Shown here: positions 46,201 through 60,234 of the stretch, one piece after another
Position numbering within the stretch: the first letter of the stretch is position 1
Layout: each line of letters opens with the position of its first letter
DNA from: Sipunculus nudus
Lineage: Eukaryota > Annelida > Sipuncula > Golfingiida > Sipunculidae
Assembly (NCBI GenBank): GCA_026874595.1
Contig: CM049306.1
Span: 82,114,142 to 82,178,141 of the forward strand
Reading direction: 5' to 3'
Length of the DNA stretch: 64,000 bases
Program-made: the position numbers and the translations under genes
Notes under the pieces: model-generated
Database searches by the model: none
What the model was told of the DNA's origin: nothing
The model's input: only the letters and a program-made list of their open reading frames with translations

Positions 46201-49200
46201 AAATATTTATATACGTTATGCCCAAATGCCAGGAATCTTTTAGACTAACATTTTGACTTTTGTTATCAGTATTTACTCAGTCAGGCGATCATGACAGATC
46301 CCTGATTTAAGGTAGGTTTCAACGGCAGGTGCGCTGGCTCCGTCCTGTGTCACGTGACCCTGCACCGGTCGGGCCACAAATCAATGGTTTCAGTGAACCA
46401 GCCCGGAACCTAAAGCTCAGCCGTATATACCTGCGAGGAGACGCCGGGTTTTCTTGGGTTTATTGTAATAGTTTGTGACATCCAAGTACCCCCAGTCTGC
46501 TGTATATCGTCATTTGCGTGACTTTGCCTCTATATAAATTACATATCCTGGCCAGAAAAAAAAAAACAAGGCACGGGCCTTCGAGTGTATGGAATTGAAC
46601 ATTCGTATATATAATATCACACGTTTTCCTGATAACATACCTCTAAACGTAATCATGTACTCAAATTATTAATCACTGTCTTGAGTGCCATTTACACTGT
46701 CATAGTTATTAATAAAAAGTCAAGTCACGGTACGAATGAAAAGAAAGTTCATCTGAGGTTTAAAACAGATAAAACTTCAGAATATAGACGAGCATGCTGT
46801 CGACGTCACAGCTTTAAGGTAAATAAATGCATAAATAGTGTACTCACATACATATATTTTCCATTTAACATTATAATGAATTAACAGACATTCTGTATAA
46901 TAACCTGATTATTCTATTAAAATAAATAGCACAATTAAACTTTTACAGTTTTTAAAAGCAGATATAGACCAATACTGCAGATACATGTTAAAAATGGGAG
47001 TGGTTACCTCTACCAAAACAAATTCATGTTTTATACCCTGTTTTATTTTCTGAAAAAGATTAAAATATTATGTTAATGAATATGGTTCGGGTTTATTCTA
47101 AGAGAATGTATAAAAGATATTCGTGGGCAAAATATCCGAGTTTATTTCCGGTTAGGCCCATTAGACAGTTATTAGATTCAAAGCATAAAACTAAGGAGTT
47201 TCTACTTAAGGGCCCGGCCTCGTTTCCATTTACCACTTAACTGCTGTAACTGATGACAAATCAACGGCATTTCTTTACCCATGTATCATTTAAAAGGCTT
47301 CCGTCAGGTTGACGATGCAGCTAATTAATAACATGCTTATTCTCAAGTATGGGTCCATTAATCACAGAAAACTTTCATCAAAGGGCCCACCATGGACAGA
47401 CGCGTCGGGAGGCCGGGCCAGCCATGCCTTGATATCTGAGGCCGGCACTCCAGCGGGAATGGAGCGCACTTTAGTGATTACTGATCGGCAGCAAATCCGG
47501 ACCATGCCCTCAACATCATCTTTACGTCAGATCTGACGGTCTGGATTAAAGTAATATTAATTAGTTGCCAACGGAATCGGTAACGTCGTTAGTGCATGGC
47601 ATGTAACGGTTGTGCGTTACAGAGGCATTATGGATTTGTAAATTGACCAACACACTCCACACTAGCATTTAGTATTTAGTGTCAACCGCAGGGAACGTAT
47701 ATGCACATCTTATCGGTTAACGTTTCACTTTAAACCTCATATTAGTTGATGGTTGCTTCACGGATTAGCTCTGGTCACAAGAACAAAGGCCTTCCCTTGC
47801 AGTAAATGAAGACGGTCCGCCCTAGACCTGGATAATTAAACTGCATTATATGGCAATGGAAAAGAATCTAAATAAAAATTCCAACACAAAAATTTAATAA
47901 CCTATTCCAACAGTGTAACCCTATAATAATTCACAAAATGCCATAAACATTAATGCATCGCTTTCACATGCTTGTGGACATCAGTCTAAACCCATATATA
48001 TAGTATCATCTACAAAATGATCGCTACATTTGTACTTATGTTGTCACAGTATATCAGTATATTGACTGTAGAAAAACCAATCACCCAGCTACAAATATTG
48101 CAGATATCCAATGCTTTCTTTATTACATATGAAAATTCACAGATGCAGGTGTGACGTAGATTTTACATTATGCAGCGGAATGAAAGATAATTTGCAGAAA
48201 GTTCGCATAATTTGACATGACGTCATATGCAATCAATATGATTATAACTAATTTCTTCTTATTATGATAGATGATCTCATTTCTCATTCATCTTATAATA
48301 TCTTTTAAAAAAACTCGCATTTATTATATCTTTGCTTGCTTTAGAGCCTTCCATTTTCAGACTTTTAAGTACTGAATAACAAACCACCCATCAGGATCTT
48401 ACTACCTCAGTTCCAAAAAAAAACCATTTTCGGGACGCCAAAGATGCTAAAGATTCTAGTCGCTAAAGCTACCCAAGATAATTCTTCTTCAGTTAGTTTG
48501 TGTCGGAGTGCATATAATCCTCGGCTCCAAGAAACACCGAAACCCCCTTAAGAACAGCCCGAGATACACGGCTAAAAATCAGGTCAGGGAATCAAATCCG
48601 GAAATAATCACTTTGATGTTATAAAAGGATTTTTGAAATACCTATAGGGATGACGTGTACGCTTTAGATGGAAGCGTGTTTAACCTTGTTAGAGGATGAA
48701 GGCTCTGCCGGCGATGTGATGCACCGTTGCACGCTCCACCGCACGCCACATATGTTTTAGTCCGCGGATATAATTAGTCCGACAGCACCCTTGAACATAT
48801 AATAGCAAGAAGTCCCGGGTGCCTATAGCGCGGAATACTTGTTTATTTTACAAGCATTATCTCACGCCAATAATACCCGAGAGTAAAGCATCTAGCCTGA
48901 CTTCTCACACATTTAGGTTGGGTTCATATTATCATTGTAGCCTGATCGTCTAATGAACCAGGGTATCCCTTGTCTATAGGGGTCGCTTAATTTAGACAGA
49001 TGTGTAGCGTATATATGCATGTGGGTTTTTGAATCTTTTGTGTACATTCATCACCCTGCTTGAAAAAAACAGGGTCTGTATTTAGTTTAGCCTTGGTTAT
49101 ATAATGTTGATGACACCGGTTTATATATAGGCCGGTGGGCCTATATTTGCAAGAGGTACGCAGAACACATGATTTAGTGTTGCTATATTTGCATACGTTT

Positions 49201-49230
49201 TTATAACGTATCCCTTTTATGATTCATTGT
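46201..49230. other. Non-coding stretch, no feature recognised
   Basis: Some GC-richer patches (46.3-46.5 and 47.38-47.54 kb) carry short open frames. They lack a convincing splice context or protein family resemblance. Confidence 0.5.
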
Positions 49231-49232
49231 AT

Positions 49233-49233
49233 G

Positions 49234-49316
<83 letters not shown>
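49233..49316. repeat. Compound (TA)n(GA)n microsatellite
   Basis: About 50 bp of TA with one tatta break passes directly into about 16 GA units. Confidence 0.95.
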
Positions 49317-49318
<2 letters not shown>

Positions 49319-50888
49319 AAAACTGGCAAAACTGCAGAGCGTTGATGTTTTAGTAGAACAATATGCTACTATATAATGACACATGCATATATACGGGGGT
49401 GTGTGTATGAGCGGTTTTGATCCAAAATGGCACTTAAATTCCTGAAAATAATATTGTCAAATTACACACTGCTAAACCACTGATTCTTAAAATACAAGTG
49501 CTGACGGATATTGAATGAACTGTGTAATGCGTGCAGAGTCTTCACTGATCATGCCCCCTTTGTCCCTGTTAACAAATTTAAGGAAACAGGCGGTTTGTGT
49601 CCGTGCATTAAGCATGGTTTGTTGAGATACCCGTCTGTTACACCTGGACCCCGCGTCCCTCAGGAGTTAGACCTCTCACTAGGGAAACCCCAGATATTGA
49701 TTGTTCGAAAGAGTTGGAAGGGAACTAATGAACTGACAGAATATAAAGATCCCTTGACTTAAAGCTTTACGGAAGTCCTGCTTGGCCTAAAACGGGGGCT
49801 GTGCAATCTTTAGATACCCTACAGTTCCGTTTCTATATAAATAAACAATTAATCCTATTTTTAAATGGTTATTGAAGGTTTTTTTTCCATATTACGCTAG
49901 ATAAACGGTACTGGAAGTAATAGGGGTTTTCAAATAACCCCGATGAAATGAATCTGTGTAAAAACATAAATGAGAGAGAGAGACAGACAGACAGAGACAG
50001 AACGAGAAAGACAAGTGTGTTTTTATAATTTCAATTAAGGAAGAGGAAGAGTTTGTCCTCCGTTTTTGAGGCGTTGTCGTAATAATAATGATTAGATTTA
50101 CTGATTTAACTATGAGCCACGAGATGCAACTTTCGATAAAACTGGACGGGAAAAATAGTTTCACTTTCATAAACAACCCCCCCCCCCCCCCAACCCCACA
50201 TTTCAAATACACACATATTATGGATTAACTGAATAATATTTAGTCAGTTTATTCCTTCACTATTAGGACCATGGTATCTATCAACGATCCTTTTTTATTT
50301 CTAAGAAATGCTCATAGAATTGATTGATTGATGTTATTTTCATTAACGATATCTAATCAATAAAGCTGTTTTTGTAAATCAGGTAACATAAGTGACGGGC
50401 ATTATTGGTATACAACAGAAAAGTCGGCTGTACCATAAGAAATTGTTCTACTTTATCAAATCTGTCTGTCAACTTGGGCTATTCTTCAGTTCAAATGCTG
50501 TTTGAGTGCAGCCAGTTCTCATGGAATCAATCACTATTTTCCCCAAACACATGTCACGGCTTCAGATAATTAATCTACACATATCAGGCAATATATTAAA
50601 ATCAAGCACCGGGGGAACTTGGGCCTTTCACGGTGTGTTCAATAGCCTGCATTGTCAACGGCTCTGCGAGGCGGAATTAAAGATAGCTGAGCCCCGAAGA
50701 ACGCAATGTTCTTAACATTAACGTTGAATCTATGTATACTCTTATATTACAAATTTCTTGTGTGGGTCCAACAATTTTATGAGACAATTTCAAATGTTCT
50801 AGATACATGCATTGTATAATATGTCATTGCCTGAAATTGCTCTTATTGTACACACGTTCCACCTTACATTGGCCATTGCTATATATAG

Positions 50889-50957
50889 TAGCACTTGTGG
50901 GATTCAAATCTAGAGCGTTAACTTCAACGTCGACCGCTTTATCCACTTAGCCCCAGT
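50889..50957 (-). mobile_element. tRNA-derived SINE head
   Basis: On the - strand, GGGGCTAAGTGGATAAAGCG (A-box-like) is followed by AGATTTGAATCCCAC (B-box-like) at tRNA-like spacing. Acceptor ends do not pair, so a SINE remnant is more likely than a tRNA gene. Confidence 0.5.
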
Positions 50958-52825
50958 ATACCATATACGTGGGTCAAGGTCTTCTACATTTGTCTCTCAT
51001 TAACTATTGTTTGTTCGTCACGTTGTGTCTAAATTTACGCTCAATACATTGTATTTCAAAATAAGTCTCACCATTTTTGTACGTAATGGGATAGCAGACT
51101 AAAAACATCCCGTATTATACTATGCTAACACTCTCCACTACACAATAGCTAACCTTTCATCCATGGAAAACAAACTATGACAGATTTCTGTCAGACCTAC
51201 TTTTAATCCTTTCACTTGGAGATTAAGCATGTCTCTATATATATTGTGGAATGACAGGTACAAGAGGGTCATAAACACTAAAATACAGAAATCAGAGCTC
51301 TATATATAAAGCCTTAGGTTCCCGCTTTGAATATTATAACAACCCTAATTATTTGTGTCTTATTATAGGAAATACAGGATGTTCTTTACTATGAAAATGT
51401 GAGATAGAATATATATCTATAGAAACATCTAGGTTCGTATCCGTGGAAACTTGGCTGTGGGTATAATGTTGAAACCTGGTCAAAAAGTCACATGATATGG
51501 CAACGTGGAGCCCTGCACGCGATATCTTCATTGCGCCGGCCGGGCTCGGTGGTTAATGCCTTTTTACGACTCTAGAAAGCCATCTGGACGTTGTGTAAGA
51601 GAGCGAGTTGTAAAATAAAATGACAATGCCGTAACGATCTATCCTACACCGTACTACTCTTTGGTAAATCATTGTTGTATGGAGATTTAGATGGTCCATT
51701 GTTATAACTCCGTTTTAAGGTATTACGTTTTTGTCTTGCATGGTTGGTTTCTGTCAGCATTTTATCCAACGATTTATAAACAAATCTAGCCTTCAGTGAC
51801 TATTATTAGGAGAAACTTTTCGAGTGTTTTCCGAAAATAATGGGCAGTTTGCACAGGTATCACCTAACTTTGTGTCGTCTTTGTTCTGGCGGACAGAGCT
51901 GACATCTTATGCAGCCATCGAGCTGGTTTCAAGCATATATTGCCTTTGTTGATCTCTACCACAAATATTTTCTCAAGATCCTAATATTCCGGATCTTATT
52001 ATCTCTAGAATGCTGACGGAGGTATATAGGCGCACTCTAATTACCTCCCATGCACCTTCAAAAATACATGTATTTAAATTATCATATTGGTATATTTGAT
52101 ACGAATATTTATACAGACATCGATCTCTGTCAGATTCGGTTGCTAATGTGATCAGATGAACAAGCATAATAAAAGTAAGCCATGATGGTTCTTAACAAAA
52201 AAAACATGACTCAAGCTTAATTTAATGATTCATGTTGTTATAAAAACGAAAAAAAAAAACATATTTCGAGCAGTTTTTAAAAGGTATTTGCAATTTTTGA
52301 ATCAAATCTTGTATATAAGTACTTTTACGATACGTATACGGATTAAAAACCACTCGGGTGGTTATGCAATATTTCTTCTATAGCTGATTCGCATTTCCAT
52401 GAAAACCAGTAAAAATGTCGTAAAAAGCAAACCCCATGAATAAATTATATCCAAACTGTTGTAAAAACGGCATGAAAAACGGCATGAAAAAGTCCTGATT
52501 TCCAGTTATCAAAATAAGGAATGTATACCACGTGAAAAAGTTTCGGAAGCCCTTCTCCCGAACTGAATTAGAATCATTTGTGTTTTTTTTCATAAACATA
52601 TAATTTTCTGGGGTTTATTTTTCTGCTACAGTTTTTTATTACTGACATTTATCAATGACACTGACTATTAAATGGAAATTAAGGTAACTATTCGATACGA
52701 ATGATATGTTATGACTAATTTCAGTTTTTTATATTCACTACGCAAGAAATAATCCAGAACTCGTAACTTGCCGTCATGACATTTAGCATATCACTGAAGT
52801 TATATTTTTTTTTACCTTCTTGTCC

Positions 52826-52897
52826 TCCAGGTTCCAGCGCGGGATTCGAACCTCCTTTCAGTAGTCAAGCGCTTTAACCACTTCAAACCCTGTATCT
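52826..52897 (-). mobile_element. tRNA-derived SINE head
   Basis: On the - strand, GAAGTGGTTAAAGCGCTTGA is followed by GGAGGTTCGAATCCCGCGC, a perfect B-box core (GGTTCGAATCC). The 5' part of the A-box (TGGC) is lost and the acceptor stem does not close. Confidence 0.55.
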
Positions 52898-52999
52898 GAC
52901 AAGCTGATGCAAATTTACTTATAAGATATTCCTGAACTATAACTGATAGATGAAGATGATGATCACGATCATGATATCAAAAGGCCGTTAGATGATATA

Positions 53000-55900
53000 A
53001 GCTGAAATACAGCCAAAGCTCCGGGGCAATGAAATTACCTGCAACGCATGCGTGTCAATATCCCTGACAATTAACTAGGTCTAACACTTGATATTGCTCT
53101 CAGAGGCATAACGTGAAGGCTTACTGCTCAATTACATCCGAAATTGGGTCCAACAGTAACGGCTCCCAGCTGATAGTCACATCATCTAAGCATGCAATAT
53201 CATATTAATTTGAATAATTAGGTACTTATATTGAATGTGAATATTATATTTAGGAAGTGAAAACCAGAGAGAAATCTTATATGATAGTCGTAAAGATCTG
53301 TTCATGTATATATGTAAAACAACTATCATACTTAATGTCATACGCCAATATCTTATTATATTTTCATATTTATAAATATGAAATGGTTCATGAGTTAAAT
53401 CGTTTATAAATTTTTATTTATTTTTTAATCCGAAAGTCTTTTGAGACACTAAAGCGACGCATTGACCTTTCTTTAACTGGTCTTTAGCAGTTTATATAAA
53501 TATATCATCAAATATAAACAAATAAATACATAAAAAGCATATATATGTCCGCAATAGATGATATGCGTTTATGTACACATAAGTGTGTATCGGTGTGGGC
53601 CTAAGTGAATTAATCATAACTTTGCTGCGCGGGGATTTCCAAACTTTAAAAAGATGGTCCTAATGTTGGTATAATAATCAAAAAAGTGCATAGACAAACA
53701 ATGAACAGTAATTGTCTACGTATGAAAAAAATAGATAAAAACACCGAGTCCCAAATGATGACATCAGCGAACTTACCTGCCATGGTGTACGTACGGACAA
53801 TCCTAAGTTTCACTGACAGCTCAAAGCAGAAAAACCTAAATGTCACGAGGTATTATTGATTTCTTCAGGTACTTCAGTAGTGGATAAGTCCTTTAAGTGT
53901 AAGTGTCCGGTTTTCATTCATGCGTCCTACCGTTTTCCTTGTATCAGGCATGACTAAATAACGCAGTGTTGCGAAACAACAGCACAGCGGGTGTGCTAAC
54001 GCTAACTGTTTGTCCGCTAACACCTGGTGTAGTGCTGGAGAAGAACTGAGCGATGCTGGATGCAGCATATAAGAAGGCGCGGCTATGGGCGAAGGAATGC
54101 AACGATTGTCAGGAAAGCATCAGACAGCGCTACCTGGTTTTCACAACAAGTGCCAGCGGCAGAATCTAATATTTCACTGTTACATGTACACATTTGAGTT
54201 CAGGTTTATTTTTATCTCAGGTGTAACGAGATCCCTCGCATTGGTGAGTGTATTAAAAATGACTTAGCTTTCGCTAAGCCCCGCTGTGCCATGCAGCCTG
54301 ACAGCTGTTCTGCTCAATATGTGCTTTTCATTTGTACGCCGTTGATGTAGTGGGGCGTGTTTTGTCTACGTGCATGTTTCGGAGAAAGGGTTACAGGGGT
54401 AAAAGCAAGCGCTTCCCCTCCGCTTTATTGTCAGTGCCTTCATGCTACACAACGCTCCGTGTTACGTTCTTGTCGAAGTTTCTCCACAGCTGCTGTTTTG
54501 GTCATTTATTTTACATACTAGGATATAGACAGCACTGCTCCAGTCCTGTTCGCTGCTGCTGCAGTCACTCCTACAGTCCTGTTTGTCAGATAATGAGGCT
54601 GACTATAGTTAAGAGGGACTCCCTGGCGGACTTCGATAGTTTATTATGCCATTATTCATCATTCTGCTATTCTAGGCACAAGGGTTTATATGTTATAACC
54701 GGGAAAAGCAGTTAAAAAATAAAAACAACTATAACGTCTAATATCATGGGTTCCACCAGTCAATATTCCAAATATGGCTGTTCTTTTTCCACAGACCCTA
54801 GTTAAGAATGATCATTGCCTATCCATGCAGAACTGGCGTGCGTTTTTATTTTTGAGTATTTCAAGCTCGGCATGAAAGCTTCGATCCACCCCGGGGTCAA
54901 TAGCTGTTGTTGATGATCGAAGTTATGGCTCTGTGGGGAGAAGCTTCAATAATGAAATACATCAAACGCCAAATATAGAACCACAATGGCCCGATAGGAA
55001 ATTACTAATTGATAAATATGGACCTGCCAGATATCGCATTATTTAGAAAATCCTGTCCACAGGGAAGGTCAAGGTCGTCTCCAAGCGGTAAACCCCGGTA
55101 TTGTCTTACAGAAACTCGCGAGACTTATGGGAAACATCCGGTAAGCGTGGGCCTTCAGGTGTGTGATCTACATCTTCAGATGATGTGTAGAATTACTGCT
55201 CACAGCAAAATGTATCCCCGGTATAATATTTACGAGGCGGGGGTCTGGCGGCTGCCCTTGATTATATATCATATAGAAACTTGGCGGTTCATGTTGCACA
55301 CCTGAGCGCCGATGTCAATCTGACCACACACTTGAAAGTTCGGGAATGCTCACGATCCGGACCAGTTTGATAAGGTTAATCATATCGCTGGTGTTTCTGC
55401 CCTGGATTCCCCCCCACCTGTCATTCCTCTGACCAGCTGAGGTCTAACTTTGACAGGTCTTTTTGTTACCTTGGATCACGGGTAGCACGCACACAAGGTT
55501 TATATAGCACAAGATCAGACGTACCTCTGTGGTACTGTCGCCTGGGTTACGATACCGCGCAACAGTGGGTGTCCGTGGCAGACAAACCCTTGCGCTGGCC
55601 GGAAGCAACATTTTGCTAAGTGTTGGCACCTGAATATCTTGAAGATGCGCAAACAAACGAAATTTTCACCTGATTATCCTTAACATATCAAGCTCGATAA
55701 CATTAGGGTAACATCAGTGCTTAATGGTGAATAGCGAATCCAGACAGACTGAACCACGCAAATATATATATATTTCTTTACCAATTCATCAACTCAACAT
55801 TTAATCTGCTCCGTCAAACCCCCGCCCCTGAAATGCCAGACGCAACATATATTATAACGTTGGTATTATTATGAAACCAAAACTTGTCCCACATTTTTTA

Positions 55901-56440
55901 AATATTCCTTTGTTAGACGACCAGAAATTAATATTACCCAGGAAACTGCAATTTTGCCTCACTCATATGGAACATATCAATGACTATAACTGTATTAAAT
56001 TGAACCATAACACTAGGTCACCGTGTGCTGTTCTGTATATATGCACTACGGACAATCTGGCGTGAATCGTTTAGTAAGGGAATCGAGGATACCAAGTTTG
56101 AATACATATCGGGTATTTCTTTAAGCATAATGAAATCTCCTTCACAATAATGTTTATATTACGGTATCTACTTACAGTACTGTAGCCATATATGACCAAG
56201 ATTTCCAAATATATCATAAATCATAAATATTATTCTTGCTGTATCTTACCTATTCAAGTTTGTCCTAACCTCCGGAAAAATACCGACATTAACATTAATA
56301 ATCAGATAAACATGTCGCCTTTCGAGGAACTGTACCGAGGTGAAAGCTTCCAGCCTCGTGTAAGTGACGCTCTATACTCAGCAGGCCTGCCAAATAAATC
56401 TTTGTTTTAAAATCTAGGATGATTTAGGAAAAACGACGTA
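53000..56440. other. Non-coding stretch, no gene recognised
   Basis: The longest open frame (54332-54712, + strand, 127 codons, Cys/Ser-rich) has no recognisable domain, no signal peptide at its start and no splice context, and is treated as chance. Confidence 0.45.
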
Positions 56441-56445
56441 AATAA

Positions 56446-56720
56446 GGCCAAAAAAGGGGTTTGTTCTAAGGGATTTTTTCTTCTTTAAAAATCAGTGCAG
56501 ATGGGCGATGTTTTACCTATTTTGCTAAACAGGTAAAAGCACAACATAAAAAGGAAATCTTATCAAATTTATATAATTTTATCTTCTTGAAAGAAATATT
56601 CGAGCGACTGATGCTCAAAATTGATAAATTTCTAATGAAAATCAAAATAAAAAAATTGATGCGTAGAGGTAAAATTGATGCGCGCGGGGCCTGAGAACCA
56701 AACCTTTTATTTTTTTTCCT
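56446..56720 (+). mobile_element. MITE family A, copy 5 (most decayed)
   Basis: GGCC at 56446, left end GGTTTGTTCTAAGGGA (diverged), right end GCCTGAGAACCAAACC then tttatttttttt. Internal landmarks gctaaacaggtaaaa and atcttcttgaaag remain; the tttcgataaaaatgtca block is lost. Confidence 0.7.
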
Positions 56721-57062
56721 AAAGTGTTTTAACTCTTCTTTCAGGATTACTCTTTCTTTTCTCTTTTTTTCAGCGAAAATTGGTTTACTTTATAATTTGG
56801 TAAAATTAAGATGCAAGATCTATCTTGTCGATATCACGGACCCGGACACTCAGTGTCATTTGTTACCAGTAGGTGGCACTGGTGTGACGGGAAAGGTCTG
56901 CTATGATTGTCGATGTGACTGACCTCTATGACAATACTGATTTGGAAAAAAAACACGACGACATATTTAACTCATACGATTGTGCACTGTATGCGAAATA
57001 TACCATGAATCCATTTTTGACATATATATTTCCTTGCCAATGACCATTGCTTACACAAAATG

Positions 57063-57064
<2 letters not shown>

Positions 57065-57118
<54 letters not shown>
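57065..57118. repeat. (TA)n microsatellite
   Basis: About 27 TA units. Confidence 0.95.
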
Positions 57119-57119
<1 letters not shown>

Positions 57120-57122
<3 letters not shown>

Positions 57123-59265
57123 ATAATATGAAACGAAGAATTTCAGCGCCTAGCTATATAAGACATTCCACCACATGTTATACATGTATTTATAATACAG
57201 AGAGGTTGTTCAACCATGGATATTAAAACGAGGACCTCCCTACAATGATACAATGGTGACCATAAACCCCGTGGAGAGGAGACATTGCGATCAAATATAT
57301 ACGACCGTCTCTGTATATATACGTGAGGACAGGTGGGAGGCAATATTACTCATATCCTGTTCACCTTAGCATACATAAGTTGTACTCGGTATAGAGATTA
57401 GTACACGTAATACAACAATATGCCTGGTTGATACTTCCTTCAGTACAATGCGAGTCAGTAGGCATTTTCTTTGTTATACTATAAACACTTGCACTCTAGC
57501 TCGATATAACCTTAAAGTATTTGGCCATGATTCAATATCCATGTATAGGGCTCAGCCCAGTGTCATTGTATAGAGCCGCTCACCTTAGTTCGATACAAGC
57601 AGTAGTCCATCACAGGTTTATAAATATTAACGTAGGTTAATTCATCTGTATCGCTGAAGTATATATAGATACATTAATGCTTATTTTGCATCAGTATGTA
57701 AGGTTTAATCTAATACAGCCTCTTTAGTATACAGCTAGCCTAAGTGCTCACTGGCATCAGAGTTTATAAATTAAACGATGTTCTCTATTACAGACAATTG
57801 TGTAGTACAGATATTTATATCAATGAAAAATCATCTATTATTACATGTTTTAGTTGAATGTGGGCATTTTTGTAACAGACTACTACTTTCCCACCTTTTA
57901 ACGAGGAACAATTGGATCCAACAAGAGGGGAGGGGGGTGACATCACATATGCATGTCCACATATGACCAATCGCTATGGAACAAAGCTCTGTTGCGATTA
58001 TAAATGCTTGTTACATAGCAGAATATATTTTAGAAGATTTTAATCTGTATATATTTCGGTAATCAAACTTGAATCCATTGAATGACGTCACCACATCAGT
58101 CCTGCGTTTAATTTTTTTAACGTGACCTTTACACAACCACAATAAACTGCCGTCCCCGATAAACAGAAGAAGATAGGATTTTCATATTGGCCTCGGCAGT
58201 TCCAGGTGACTTATTCATGAAAAATATCATAACTATAGAAATAAAGAAAAAGTATTTATATAATCCAAAAACGTTATAAATAGATAATGACACATAAATG
58301 CAAGGAATCTAATATGTCGCGAAACGACATCTATATATAAATACAATGATATTGTGGAAAATGAGACAAACAAAATCCCTGTATAATTCTTCCTTATCCT
58401 GTAACTACGTTAATAAGAGTGGTTATATATATTTCTTGACTGTTGAAAATAATACATTCCTTTTTTTAATACGCCAACACAAGCATCTTAATAGGGATTT
58501 ATTTTCTGTTAAGCGTATAAGGGACTGGTGACTCTGTTTATACCGCCACAAGATTACCATCATTGGTACTGATACTAGAATATATAAATAAATAAGTATT
58601 CTACATTTGGCTTAATTGCCAATTCACACAGGTAAAACCAAAGTACTTAAAAGTTAATACTTAAAGAAATAGCGTGAATAAGGAAAATAAAAACGCTGCC
58701 ATCCAATAGAGGACGGTCGGAAATAAGGAAACCCGATGTATACGATAAACCTTGTGAAAAAAGTGTATGTTCAAAAAAAGAAAAGTTCAACTTACCGAAC
58801 ATCTCCGTGACACGAATATGCAGAAATATATCACAAGCTGTATTTATTTTATAACGAACGTTTCAATATCTATAGTGAAGAGGCCCTTGGAGATGCTGAT
58901 TTGATAAGTTTCACATCTGGAAACGGTCTTGAATGGTTAACTCGCCACCCTCAACATGTTCATAAAATTCGATTCCATAATGTATGTTTGTTCAGCTACT
59001 AAAACTCCTTAACCACTTTCTCCACCAGAGTGAGTGAATTACTGCTGATGACTGCGACGAATCGTCATTTATAATAGGCGGTGTCTTAAAATGGTTAGCT
59101 TCTCACGTCAGCCATACCCAATAACCTACCTAACTTTATAGACTTCGCCCAGTTTTGATACAAAACATGCATCTGGACGGACGTATATATGTCCTGTGAA
59201 ATGTCTGGAACGCTGCGCAGTGGCTTGAAACAGGACATCGAAACAGAAGGAACTTGGTATATAAG
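57120..59265. other. AT-rich non-coding stretch
   Basis: No exon, RNA gene or clear repeat recognised. Confidence 0.5.
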
Positions 59266-59267
59266 CA

Positions 59268-59269
<2 letters not shown>

Positions 59270-59329
<60 letters not shown>
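59270..59329. repeat. (TA)n microsatellite
   Basis: About 29 TA units ending in tctctct. Confidence 0.95.
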
Positions 59330-59333
<4 letters not shown>

Positions 59334-59339
59334 CTTTTA

Positions 59340-60014
59340 TTGTGTGCAGCAGTCTTACATGTGTCTGTGTAGCGCTAGCATTGTCTGTTGCCATGGGAGA
59401 CGCTCGAGCTGGCCCGGCCCACGTGCGGGATGTGCATGGCGTGTATAGACACAGTGCTAATCTGGAACTTTCTGGGCTGGTCGCTCTCTATTGGCGCGTG
59501 TCTTGTAAAGTTCTTTGGGTGTGTGTATTATGTATTGTTGGGTTCTTTCAATTGTTCGTGAAATAGAAGTTTTTAGAGCCAAAAAGAGTCAGGAGAGAGA
59601 AATATTCCAGCGGACACGGAAGAGTGTGAGTCAGTTTTGGACCTGTCCGATAATTGTAGTAGTTACAGGGATTCTACGAACCCTAAGCAGATTTAGTGCG
59701 GCCTGTCTCCAGTTTACTATCGGGATTTACAAGAGCTTTACTTTGGACTATTTGAACTGTTAACGTGGATTATTGGTTTTAAAGGACTTGTTGTCGCTGT
59801 GACAGTGCTGGTATCCAGGTATTGTACACTTTATTTATTATAATGTGTAACTGTATTGATTTGCTTTTGTACTGTTGTTATACTGTGTAATTGTATTGAT
59901 TTAGTGTATTGTAATATTAGGGTTGTGTTAAGAATAAATTATAATAATTTGTTCACAAAAATCTACTGACTTCTTTATTCAATCCCCTAGACATTTTACG
60001 CTGCCTAGTGTTAC
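59340..60014 (+). repeat. LTR-like stretch, possible solo LTR
   Basis: It differs from the flanks in composition (GC-richer first half, then T-rich). It contains an AATAAA at about 59934, followed within 80 bp by a pyrimidine-rich segment and a terminal ctgcctagtgttaca. The order resembles the R-U5 end of a retrotransposon LTR. I could not find the matching TGTAAC-type start or a target duplication, and no gag or pol remnants flank it, so the call is tentative. Confidence 0.28.
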
Positions 60015-60092
60015 AGAATCTGATTTGTTTTTATCTCCATAACAAAATTTATGCTAGTCACGACAACGTGATCTGTTGATATTAAGTTCCGT

Positions 60093-60096
<4 letters not shown>

Positions 60097-60148
<52 letters not shown>

Positions 60149-60154
60149 ATATAT
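60097..60154. repeat. (TA)n microsatellite
   Basis: About 58 bp of TA with one ttta break. Confidence 0.95.
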
Positions 60155-60234
60155 GTCGGCACGATTGGTCCGATTAAACAACAAATGTCTGGGGATGGTT
60201 ATCGGGACGTGATGATCGGGCCTGTGTAGGGATT

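Noticed and set aside
47309-47536. 75-codon GC-richer open frame on the + strand
   Set aside because: No acceptor or donor of quality at its edges and no recognisable protein.
54332-54715. 127-codon open frame on the + strand
   Set aside because: No domain, no signal peptide and no splice context; Cys/Ser-rich composition of the kind produced by chance. No family resemblance seen.
59095-59566. Open frames with long Tyr-Ile runs on both strands here and at 9.6, 29.4, 34.7, 37.2, 44.8 and 60.7 kb
   Set aside because: They are translations of (TA)n microsatellites, open in most frames because TATATA lacks stops.
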